DNA of 10,559 nucleotides from Hamiltosporidium magnivora. Lineage: Eukaryota; Microsporidia; Dubosqiidae. This document shows positions 1 to 8,425 of the stretch, piece after piece. Under the pieces are notes generated by a model that worked only from the letters and a program-made list of their open reading frames with translations, had not been told where the DNA came from and did no database searches. A program made the position numbers and the translations under genes. Numbering within the stretch: the stretch's first letter is position 1; every line of letters begins with the position of its first letter. The stretch lies in assembly GCA_004325065.1 (NCBI GenBank), contig PITI01000585.1, positions 1 to 10,559 on the forward strand, written 5' to 3'.

Positions 1-2
1 AA

Positions 3-152
3 GATGATGTTAAAACGGAAAATACAAAAAATATTTTACCCCTTATTTTGGATGGCATAACCACAGCAAAGGAACCAACAACTAATACAAATGAAGAGTT
101 GGAGTTGGAGGAAGAGATAGAAGTGGTTGAAATGGTGGAAAGAAATATTTAA
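3..152 (+). CDS. C-terminal fragment of R2-like retrotransposon ORF (copy 1, partial, cut by left edge)
   Basis: An open frame enters from the left edge and runs 49 codons to a TAA at 150-152. The tail is very acidic (ELELEEEIEVVEMVE). It aligns with the C-terminal end of the element on the minus strand at 9632-9780: LPLI/TPLI, then AKEPTTNTNEE against KEEPTININKE, then LEEEIEVVE against LEEETKVVK, each followed by a stop at the equivalent position. That correspondence, on opposite strands, identifies the fragment; alone it would be unrecognisable. The tail lies downstream of the endonuclease domain and has no known function. Copy 1 shows no stop or frame break in this stretch, unlike copy 3, so it may belong to a less damaged element lying to the left. 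What is seen is the match between copies; the identity as an R2-like element is inferred from copy 3. Confidence 0.6.
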   Translation, partial: DDVKTENTKNILPLILDGITTAKEPTTNTNEELELEEEIEVVEMVERNI

Positions 153-193
153 AAAGAAAAATTTGTTAACCCAGAATTTTATTAAATAAAAAT
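153..193 (+). repeat. short 3' UTR and probable 3' terminus of retrotransposon copy 1
   Basis: About 40 bases separate the ORF stop from an AATTTTATTAAATAAAAA block (175-192). The same block occurs at the same distance from the stop in copy 3 (minus strand, about 9590-9607). Similarity ends just after it, which suggests this is the end of the element. AATAAA at 185-190 could serve as the poly(A) signal. TTTGTTAAC at 162-170 is also shared with copy 2. Confidence 0.5.
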
Positions 194-2487
194 CTTTTGT
201 AGTATATTAAAACTTTTTTTAGTATATTTGAAAATTTCATTCGATATATATTGTCGTTCTTACGATTTTTAATTAAATTATTTATTTATAGAATAGATTC
301 AGATACTAGATCGTGAGCACAATAAATAGTTGTTAATATTTTAAATTATTCTTGTTTATCTAGATAATGAGATTTTCCATCGATAATATTGATCTGTATT
401 TCTTTGAATATACCTAAAATACTAAGTTATTGATAAAATTATTATATTTCTCTTACTTAGATATAAGTTTAAATATTAAAAAATAGAATTTAAGTTGAAT
501 TATACTCTATTAGTATTGGTACTTTACATAATTTTTCAGATCAAAGTTTTAAAAATGTATAAAAATTGCAAACAAAGTCAGCAGATAACCAATCAGAAAA
601 ACATTAACTCAGATTCATATTACTATTAAGAAAAAACCGTTATACAAATGCAAAAATTTTGTAACTAAGGCACAAAAGCAAAGCACATATTATATAGCCT
701 ATATATAACACATTTGGCCAAGCGTTTTTTTTCGTATATTAAATAAAGAAGAACTATTAAAATTGAGGAAGACAGGGGTATTTCTAAGCGAGGAAACAAA
801 CTATACCTTTGCGTCTAATAAAACACTAAAGAAATTTTTCTTCAAGTACAGAAAAAAACAATGTAAATGTGGCATTTAGATTTCTTTTTTGAAAAATACT
901 AGCAGAAGAGTCGCAATATTGAACGCGTATAATTATAATAGAACCTGTTTTGCAACCCAAAAAAAGTAATCCGAGTAAAAGATACGGTTGGATTGTAGCG
1001 AAACAAAACGAACAAGTAATACTTAACCTATTTATTTCTTTAATAGAATAAATTTTCAAAGAAACCAAACTATAAGTTTCTATGCTACAATTAATTACTT
1101 GCTCCTTTATTTAATTTCCCGATTAAAGAAGAAATAATATCAAGCTTGTAAGATTTATAGTTTTACAATAAATTTTTCACTGGAATGAAGGAAGAAGAAG
1201 GTAAGAGTTATATTTTTTATAGCACAGAAAATCCAATATAGATTACATGGTTTACATGAAAAAACCTCATGAATCGTCTATATCCAAGGTCATAGTTTGT
1301 GGTTTTGCTATTTAGATTCCCTCAATATATATAATATAAATATATTCTAGGACGTATACAAAGAAATTTAGTTCAAGAAATTCTTTAAAATGATTGAGCT
1401 GAAGTTGTGTTTGAGAAGAAATATAAAAGAATTGAAAGATACCAAAGAACATAAACTAAACATTCTTTTGAAGGGATTAAAGTTTCTAATAGGCTGGCGT
1501 TTTTTTGTGTAAAAATGCATCTACACGTTTATCAGATGATTTATAATCGAAATCACAATGTATTTGATTTACCTGTGAACGGTTTATTTTTATACAAGCG
1601 ATTATGCTCGTAAAAGCAGACTTACTTTTCCGTACAAAAATAAATAAATAAACTAAAACTAGATTATCTTTTTAAACTTTATTACCGAAACTATAATTAA
1701 TTTGACTTTTTAATTAGGCTTTTTCTCTTCTTATTCCGTGTACTGGCATAAATTTTTTAGTATTTCATACCTTTATTCTTACCGCCCTTGAACAATTTCT
1801 CAATAAAATTCTAAGATCTTTTTTTAAAACCACATTTTTGTTCTTCCGTTTTATTTGATTTTAAATTTTTAGTGTTTTAGAACATTACTTGTTTTTTGCA
1901 GATTTAAGGCTACCACATATTTTCAATACATTCTGCTTTACGTTTCGTTTCTCTAAGATGTGAGAATTTTTTTGTCTAAAAAAATGTCCTACGCTTCATT
2001 ATGTGCAAGTAAAGTCGTTAAAAATAAAACTTTCATATTAGTTTCACAAAAAACGTTGAATTTAATTTGGTATAATTATTTCATGATATATTCTAAAAAA
2101 ATAATTTCTGGAACAAGACTTTAAAAAATATATTCAATATTGGTATTGATTATGTACAGGTAAAACTGCTTAAAAAGAAAACTGAACAAAGAAACTCAAT
2201 CTGATTGTTACTTTAAAAAATTAAAATAAAACTTTAAAAAAATGAAAAAAATTTTCGGTTGTTATGATTTACTAGAGTCTAAGAGGGATACTTAATAATA
2301 CTTGGTTCAAATATTTTTTTTGAAATTATCAAAAGTTTATAATTGTTTCAAGTTCTATCTCTGCACACTATTTTCAGTTGTTTTAAAAATTTGAACAAAA
2401 ATATGTAAGTTTATATTTTAAATCAGAACACTATGTATCTGATGTCTTACATTTTTCATACCAATTAAATCTTTCGAGATGATTCTT
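194..2487. other. AT-rich stretch without a supported gene
   Basis: This 2.3 kb is very AT-rich, with A/T runs and stops in all frames. The longest frame is an 80-codon minus-strand ORF at 826-1068, rich in Ile, Leu and Phe, with no motif I recognise. It has a weak resemblance (a SI-I-I-RV string) to a frame at 6599-6937, so it could be a worn repeat rather than a gene. I see no tRNA, rRNA or clear terminal repeats here. Confidence 0.5.
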
Positions 2488-2718
2488 CGGTCATTCATTC
2501 ATTCTCATCATTACAGTCCTGTATGAGTCTTGGCATCTCTCAGTAAATCCGCCTACCGGTCCCCTTCTAGTGGGTTCGTTCACTTTTTTGAGTTTTGTAA
2601 CAATCTGGTTTTAACGAGGGGTTGAAGCCACACCTCTAACCGGAGAACTAGTCCCTTTTAGTCACCTCTTACGACAAGCAGGGAATACTTTAAGCCAATT
2701 TTGTTCCCGAAATCTTCG
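2488..2718 (-). mobile_element. short dispersed repeat, copy A (SINE-like or RTE-type non-LTR fragment)
   Basis: This segment is clearly less AT-rich than its surroundings and recurs at 5133-5345. Shared landmarks, in plus-strand order, are ATTCATTCATTC with TCATCA, TCTCAGTAA, CCTACCGGT, a TTTTTTG-GTTT-GTAACAAT-TGGTTTTAA block, and AACC-GAGAAC. Read on the minus strand it starts near a conserved stem-loop and ends in GAATGAATGAATGA, a short tandem tail of the kind left by target-primed reverse transcription. A short head plus a tandem tail suggests a SINE-like or internally deleted non-LTR element. From memory, the GTCGTAAGAGG-GACTAAAAGGG head resembles the starts of RTE-type elements in animals; I could not check this. 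No coding potential is evident. AAATCTTTCG (2467-2476) and AAATCTTCG (2710-2718) may be a damaged target-site duplication. Confidence 0.6.
2652..2684 (-). other. two-stem hairpin at the head of repeat copy A
   Basis: On the plus strand, TCCCT (2652-2656) pairs with AGGGA (2680-2684). Inside that, GTCA (2661-2664) faces CGAC (2672-2675) around a seven-base loop, with four-base internal loops on both sides. The inner stem is perfect only as minus-strand RNA, where the last pair is G-U; on the plus strand it is an A-C mismatch. This suggests the minus strand is the functional RNA. Its role is unknown; a structural element near the 5' end of a retroelement transcript is the simplest reading. Confidence 0.45.
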
Positions 2719-3310
2719 CCATCGTTACATCACTCAATTATATAAATGAAAAAAACATATTGTACAAAAAAAGTAATACATGCAATTTAATTGGTATTGT
2801 ATGCAGTTCTTGTAAAATATAGATCAGCACAGCAAAGTATTCTAAATTAATGAATTAATAAAATCATAGTAAAAAAATTTGGATCAAATTTAACTTCTAT
2901 AGATAAGACCAAGCCACTTGTAATATGAAAATAATTGTAAAAATGTGTGATGATAGTTATAAGAGATATAAACACAAATAAGACATTTATTCATCACAAA
3001 ATAAATATATAAGAAAAAAGTACAATTTAAAAATATAAAAAAATCCAATTTCTTCGCAAATTAAATAAGAGAAAGTAAATCATTTTTAAATCGAAAAAAA
3101 GTCAAATATAAATAATATATCGTAGAAGCAATTTAGAACAATGAAAAAATACATCGAAGTATTATTTAATAATTTTTCGGGATAATTTATTAGGCTTAGA
3201 TTTTTTTTTAAAACTCAACTTTATTTAGTAAACATATAAATTGAGAATAAATTAATTTCTATAAACAGAATATTGAATTTATTTAAATTAAAATATTCTA
3301 ACCTTCTTTA
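2719..3310. other. AT-rich upstream region of the 574-codon gene
   Basis: About 590 bases are nearly pure A/T with no ORF of note. TATAAA-like strings occur at 3235-3240 and around 3260, roughly 75 and 50 bases before the first ATG. In sequence this AT-rich they may be chance, so I do not call a promoter. Confidence 0.4.
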
Positions 3311-5035
3311 ATGAGAGATATTTTTCTGAATCTAGGTTCAATGATAAATTTTCTTTTTGCACTTATTTCAAGTTCTGATACAGACATACCTTCCTATAAT
3401 GAAATGAGAATTCCGCAAGTTCTATATACGAGCAATCGAGGAAACCATTATGAATATCTTACCAATGAAATCATGAATAAGGATACATCATGTGTTCCTT
3501 ATCGTTGTAATCCACAAAGAAGCATACGTTTCGGAAGTAATTATTGTAATGCAACCAACGAAGAAACTTTAATAAGTACTTACGAATCAACTTCATGTGC
3601 CAGTGTACCGAATGTAAATCACCAAGATTTGAACATGACTAACATAACAACACTTGCTTTACCAATATTTGAAATTCTGGAACTATCAGCAAAGACAAAG
3701 ACCCTAATCTCCCACTTCATTCAAGAAAAAAAAAATGATCAAGAAACCTCATATATTATTCGTGAATTGATTTACACTATATTCTTGCTCGAAAATTTTT
3801 ATTCTGATTCAAATCGTAATCTTTCCATTAATACTAGTGCAATTTCTACATCCAATTTCAAACATGGTCTATTTTACTTTCAAATATATAGTGAACAATA
3901 TAGATTTGTCGAAAGTACAACAATAATCTTTGATTTTCATCACCTAATTTCAAATCTTATAGATGAAGTCAGATATTTAAATAGTTTTCATTTAAATGAG
4001 GAGATGATATCGAATATGTCTAAATACATTGAATCAATAGAAAACAAGGAAGCGGAATATATCGCCATGTTTCCGAGAAATTATGATGGTTTTAGGAATG
4101 TCTGGCTCACAGAAATCGAAAACATTTTAACAGATGATGATGCTTCAATATTAATGCAACTTTTTCCAGAATTTAATGGTTTGAAAGCTTATATTTTGAA
4201 AAACCAAAATACTGTTCCAAATAGGAATAATTATCATGTATCATCATTGCTTCTTTTAAAATATCTTTTTGCAAATAAATATATTTTAAATATTAAAAAT
4301 GAATTTCTAGCTTATAAAAAGAATCTAGACTATAATAAATATTGGTTGTTCAAATATTTATGTGATAAAAAAATTATTTTTGAAATTTTGCATTTATTCA
4401 TAAGAAAAACGGTTTCGAATTTAAATGCCATAAATATTTCTTTGATAATCTATTCAACCGAAAGAATTATTCTATTTAAAAATAGAAAGAGAATGATATA
4501 TGATGTTTTGAACAACATTAATTTCATTAGATCAGTGATTTTTCTTGTTGATGACAACATCATAAAAGATTTTCACAAAATATATTATTTGATATTAAAT
4601 AATGTTTTATTTTATAATAATAATTGTATTAGAGAGAGAACAGATTATAAAATGTTTGAAATTGAAAAATTATTTAATAATGAAAACTTACTTAAAATAT
4701 TAGAGTATCATTTAGAAATATTTTACTCAAATCATAGTATATTTAAGAAAAAGTATGAGCTTTCGAAATCTAAATATCGGAATGCATTCAGAATGTATAA
4801 GAACCTAGATAACTTTGATTTAATCAAACAAAAAATAATTAAAAAAAACATACTTTTCCAATTCGATTTGAAGGATGGAAATTATATTTTTGGCGTATTT
4901 AAAATGATATTAATGGTTAAAAGTATAAATGATAGGTTGTGTTCATTTATATCAGGCGATTTTCAGATATATTCTTTAAGAAACGAAATGAACAGACTAA
5001 AATCATATAAATTATTTGTAAATAAATTACTTTGA
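3311..5035 (+). CDS. hypothetical protein, 574 aa, probable secreted protein
   Basis: This is the only long intact frame in the window. It is intron-free and I do not recognise the family. The N terminus looks like a signal peptide, especially from Met11, where MINFLFALISSS gives a hydrophobic core followed by a Ser-rich stretch and then an acidic one. Met11 (base 3341) may be the true start, because the first ten residues include an acidic MRD. Residues 61-96 hold four cysteines (61, 66, 79, 96), which could form disulphides after secretion. Residues 115-290 look like a mixed helical domain. After about residue 300 the protein becomes dominated by Asn, Ile, Lys, Phe and Tyr, with basic clusters (KKK 478-480, KK 511-512) and only three cysteines. 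No second membrane span, catalytic motif or repeat is obvious. The gene stands alone, with repeats A and B on either side. AATAAA overlaps the last codons (5021-5026), so the 3' UTR may be short. Function is unknown; a secreted or surface protein is an inference from the N terminus only. Confidence 0.8.
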   Translation: MRDIFLNLGSMINFLFALISSSDTDIPSYNEMRIPQVLYTSNRGNHYEYLTNEIMNKDTSCVPYRCNPQRSIRFGSNYCNATNEETLISTYESTSCASVPNVNHQDLNMTNITTLALPIFEILELSAKTKTLISHFIQEKKNDQETSYIIRELIYTIFLLENFYSDSNRNLSINTSAISTSNFKHGLFYFQIYSEQYRFVESTTIIFDFHHLISNLIDEVRYLNSFHLNEEMISNMSKYIESIENKEAEYIAMFPRNYDGFRNVWLTEIENILTDDDASILMQLFPEFNGLKAYILKNQNTVPNRNNYHVSSLLLLKYLFANKYILNIKNEFLAYKKNLDYNKYWLFKYLCDKKIIFEILHLFIRKTVSNLNAINISLIIYSTERIILFKNRKRMIYDVLNNINFIRSVIFLVDDNIIKDFHKIYYLILNNVLFYNNNCIRERTDYKMFEIEKLFNNENLLKILEYHLEIFYSNHSIFKKKYELSKSKYRNAFRMYKNLDNFDLIKQKIIKKNILFQFDLKDGNYIFGVFKMILMVKSINDRLCSFISGDFQIYSLRNEMNRLKSYKLFVNKLL

Positions 5036-5132
5036 TTTTTATCTATATATTTATAAATTATGTTTGTAACAGTATTTTGAGGGTAATTCTTATATTTCAA
5101 TTTTACTGCTCTTATAGGTAGAAACTTCATCT

Positions 5133-5345
5133 CGGTTTATTCATTCATCTTCGGCACTACAACCGTGCACGATTCCTGGCCTATCTCAGTAATGCCACCT
5201 ACCGGTTTATTTCTTTGACCACATCAGGTAGTTTTTAAATTTTAAGTTTGGGCTCATTTATTTTTTTGCGTTTCGTAACAATGTGGTTTTAAAGAGTGGG
5301 TTTTAGCACGGCGCTCAACCCAACCTAGAGAACCACATCTCAGTT
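5133..5345 (-). mobile_element. short dispersed repeat, copy B, truncated
   Basis: This is a diverged second copy of the repeat at 2488-2718, lying about 100 bases downstream of the 574-codon gene. Shared blocks include CGG-TTCATTCATC at the left, TATCTCAGTAATGCCACCTACCGGT, TTTTTTGCGTTTCGTAACAATGTGG, and CCTAGAGAACCACATCT at the right. It differs from copy A by indels, including about 30 extra bases after CCTACCGGT. It stops before the stem-loop that copy A has. If the minus strand is the element's sense strand, copy B is 5'-truncated, which is typical of non-LTR insertions. There is no coding potential. Confidence 0.55.
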
Positions 5346-5869
5346 TATATAATAATTTAATATTTTAGTAGCTTGTATATTTTCGCAATTTAATATACTC
5401 TTATAACTTTCAGAAAACTAGATAACGTTTTCGTTTGTTATCATTAAAATATTATATTGATAAAGAGTAAGTTGGTCTGAAGAAAACCCTATTTTTGCGA
5501 TTTTTGTCTGTTATAAACCATTTTTCTTTTGGAGGACTATTGCTAGATTCAATCTTATATAAATAATTATTTTTTGAATTAAAATAAATATTTATGCAAT
5601 TTTTTTTGTATCTATATATTTTGAAGCACATTTAGAATTTTAATTATTCGATGTTATTATATTTATAAAACAGGCGCAAATCCTTAAAGATAGATCCCTA
5701 TCTCATCTAATAAACCACATTCACCCATTCTTATAATTTAAGAACAAATTTGCTTTATAAAAGAACAAGATTTTTAAAATAATAACAAAAACATTACGCA
5801 AATATTTAATAAGTATCACATCTCTTTTTGAAAGTAGCATACTTTCAATTTTTTTTCATATCACAAAAG
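5346..5869. other. AT-rich spacer without a recognisable feature
   Basis: I see only A/T runs and scattered stops here: no ORF, tRNA or repeat that can be tied to another part of the window. Confidence 0.4.
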
Positions 5870-6240
5870 CAGACCTAGCTTTAATATTGATAATTTCCTC
5901 ACTTGGCACTTCATAGTATCTCTTATATACCTCATTCTAATTTCTTTCATCTAAAATATGTAAACCCATCTAATAGGCTGAACATTTTCCTGTAGATTAG
6001 TTCATGTCTGCGGAATGAAGGCAATGTAATCAATAGCACATATTAGGTTCGTTTTGGAATCAACAGCCTTTCTTTTTCTCAAGATCTTTTGAATAAACGA
6101 ATTCTAGCCAATATATGTATCTATGGCTTATAAGGGATCTAACTAGAAGTCTCAATGTCATACCAGCAAGTACATTTTACTACTTATCCTTTCTAGATTT
6201 TCAAAGGTTATGCTTTTTCTTGTATCACCCAGATGCTTAA
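5870..6240 (-). pseudogene. worn coding relic, family not recognised
   Basis: The minus strand from about 6240 to 5870 has a protein-like frame broken by several stops. Readable pieces in order are KHLGDTRKSITFENLERISS, then KMYLLV, then RKRKAVDSKTNLICAIDYIA, then NVQPIRWVYIF, then MKEIRMRYIRDTMKCQ. The segments share one frame, have balanced amino-acid use, and sit in DNA less AT-rich than the spacers around it. I cannot assign a family; a fragment of a transposable-element ORF is likely given the context. There is no second copy in this window to test it against. An old host gene remains possible. Confidence 0.35.
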
Positions 6241-7018
6241 TATTCCTAACCACATTGAACAAAGATAGGCTTTTAGGCTTTTAAATCTTGATTAAATCAT
6301 GTTCATTTGTAATTTATAACTTGGTTACACAAAAAACTTCAAACAATTTTTAGAAAAAATTTTATGATTATATAGAGCTTGGTTTCATAATAAATTACTA
6401 CGGAACGACCCATAGAATGCAGTGGTTTTGCTCTCACCAAACTATAACCAGTTATTTACACAAAAATCAGATACATTTTACCGAGCATATGGTCTTATAT
6501 GGTATTCCCTCTCTACCTCCCAAAAACATAAATAAATAATTTAATTTAGTTATTTTGTCTTCTAATTTGTGGAAGGGGGATAACCACAAAAAAACTTTCT
6601 ACATGGTAATGATTATGTGAATAGTTATGAAGATAATTGTTTGAATTTTGAGTGGAAATAAAACCACACTATATTTCCGGTTTTCCATGAGTGTTTGTAT
6701 GAGGAGAGGATGGTCTATGAAATGCTGAAACTTTTTGTAATAATTTTTTTTGTAGTTTTTTATGTAACTAGATAAAAGAACGAAGCAGAAGTTATAAGAG
6801 AACGCCAGTTGAAAACATCGGAACCATGCATTGCTCACTCGGGTTATAAGAATCGACGCCTGTGAGCTATATAAACCAAAACCATTCAAAGCAAGAAAAG
6901 CATAGTAGAGGTTATACCTGTTGGTATGAAATTGCACTATCTAGGTTAATCACATATAAATTGCGGAGATATATCTTGGCTGAAAGTTTATAAGTTCAAA
7001 ATTATAGAGAAAGTGGAA
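6241..7018. other. AT-rich stretch without a supported gene
   Basis: A 112-codon minus-strand frame lies at 6599-6937. Its protein is rich in Ile, Tyr and Phe with no motif, and I do not accept it as a gene. A small inverted repeat, TTTGTGG (6566-6572) with CCACAAA (6584-6590), is probably chance. The part from 6760 to 7018 is somewhat less AT-rich and may hold unrecognised element debris. Confidence 0.35.
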
Positions 7019-7189
7019 ATGCTGCATGGTCTTAGGGAGCTCAGGCGGTTTTCGATATACTCTCACACTCATGCAACGAACATTAACGAAATACAGGCAA
7101 CCTCCTCAACTCTTAATTGGGTTCTATACATCTTTTAGATGAAAGACTTTAGATGTAGGAATTGTAGGAGTACCGATAGAGTATGCGGG
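7019..7189 (+). pseudogene. possible relic of a zinc-ribbon transposase N terminus
   Basis: A frame opens at ATG 7019 (MLHGLRELRRFSIYS...), meets TAG at 7136-7138, and continues in the same frame as MKDFRCRNCRSTDRVCG to TAG at 7190. FRCRNCR is a Cys-x2-Cys knuckle of the type seen as the second half of the zinc ribbon in ISXO2/IS1016-like DDE transposases, which I recall being common in microsporidia. The preceding TLNW and ELRRFSIYS pieces would fit the region before the ribbon, but the first Cys pair is missing. If right, this is an internally deleted, dead fragment. The assignment rests on very short motifs. Confidence 0.25.
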
Positions 7190-7339
7190 TAGCAGTTATT
7201 TATGTTAAACCCAGAACTGAGTTAATGACATGAAAAAAAATATAAAACTTGCAATTGTTTTAAAAAGAGGTGATATTTTTAAATAAAGATTTTGCCTCCA
7301 ATAGTTAATTTAGTTAAATGATTCTTAATTGGATTAAAA

Positions 7340-8425
7340 TTTGCGTTAACAAATTTTATCTCTTTTGAATTATTTCTTCAAAAATTTTACCTCTTCATTA
7401 ACATCATCCCGCCCAAAATTATCTTTTATGTTTATTGTTGCATGTTTTAATGTAGTTCTTTATTGAAATAAGCGGCGTATTATTTTTGTTTTTAATTCTT
7501 AACATTATCTTCCTCGTTAATCGCTTGTTTTAAAGAATGTATTCTTTCCTCTTGTTTCTGCCCGCTCTTAATACTACTCATTAATACACTTTTCGAGATT
7601 TTTTTTACCTTTCGTCACAACTCAAGTCTTTTCCGTCAATCAAAGGAAATTGTTTTTACAGTCTTCTTAAGTCTGTCAACAGAACGCATGCCCTTGATTC
7701 CATAAGTATTTGCACACTGTTTAGATATTACTTATAGTAGTTTGCCACAGTTCATCACATAAGGAATTATCTTTATACTACACTTATAAATAAGACCTAA
7801 CTTATTAGCTAGCCGATCATTCTTCCTAAGTTTTCTACTTTCAAACATATCGATTGAAACTTGGAAATAAATTCCTAATTAAATGGGTTTTATCCTGTTC
7901 GCACCTTATCTAAAATGAATATTTCGGGTCTATTATTCCGAATCCTTACATCAGTTTTGATTCGAGTACCCCCCTCTTATTTCTGCACATTCATTTTCAA
8001 GAATTACTTGAACTAGTGACTCTTAATTCATTTGATAGACTTGAATTAATATTTATTTAGTAGAGTAAGTACATGCATCGTACCTCTGCATTATGCCGTT
8101 TAGTGTGGCCATTACTAAGTATTTTCTCACGTCGAGTCGCTAAATGATATACTGTTTTACCAGATTTATTACAGTCTTGACACGTAATTTCTGCACCCAG
8201 GGATACATTTATTTACTGAATGAAGCAGAATATTGTTCCATCAGATGGCCTGTCATTTACTTTCTTTAACCATATGAAAACGTCACTAATATTTTCAAGC
8301 GCATTCTTTCTGGAATTATATAACTAGAAATGAATTCTTTGCTTTTTTATTTCAGAATATAAGTTAGCTAGTTGAGGATTTTCTAATTTCTTCTTCATGA
8401 CATCCTCTTCTAATCTATATTACAT
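7340..8425 (-). pseudogene. decayed R2-like retrotransposon ORF, C-terminal part (copy 2)
   Basis: This is a diverged copy of the element at 9590-10559, in the same orientation and colinear with it. In N-to-C order on the minus strand it shows: MKKKLENPQLANLYSEIKK (from 8398); NALENIS and WLKK (8261-8272); a finger with TCQDC, GKT and HLATR; the RHN motif (KRHN); fragments of the LLNKY and KTDV-IRNNRPEIFILDK region; then KLGLIYKC, IIPYVM, KKTVKTISFD and the acidic tail. Many stops and frame shifts interrupt it. Two key residues are lost: the last finger Cys reads Arg, and the catalytic PD reads PE. On the other hand it keeps RHN and the Tyr codon that copy 3 has lost, so it is an independent witness to the ancestral sequence. 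The 3' end carries AAATTTGTTAAC like copy 1. The 5' limit near 8425 is where similarity to protein fades. It is non-functional. Confidence 0.7.

Noticed and set aside
826..1068. 80-codon minus-strand ORF as a gene
   Set aside because: Short, hydrophobic, no motif, and set in AT-rich DNA where frames of this size arise easily; kept only as a possible worn repeat.
2467..2718. AAATCTTTCG / AAATCTTCG as a firm target-site duplication of repeat A
   Set aside because: Imperfect by one base and in low-complexity sequence, and the left copy does not abut the repeat; mentioned only as a possibility.
6566..6590. Hairpin TTTGTGG/CCACAAA as a terminator or regulatory site
   Set aside because: Only seven pairs with an 11-base loop, no associated gene, and eukaryotic context.
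6599..6937. 112-codon minus-strand ORF as a gene
   Set aside because: Composition is Ile/Tyr/Phe-rich with no recognisable domain, start context or partner; likely chance or debris.
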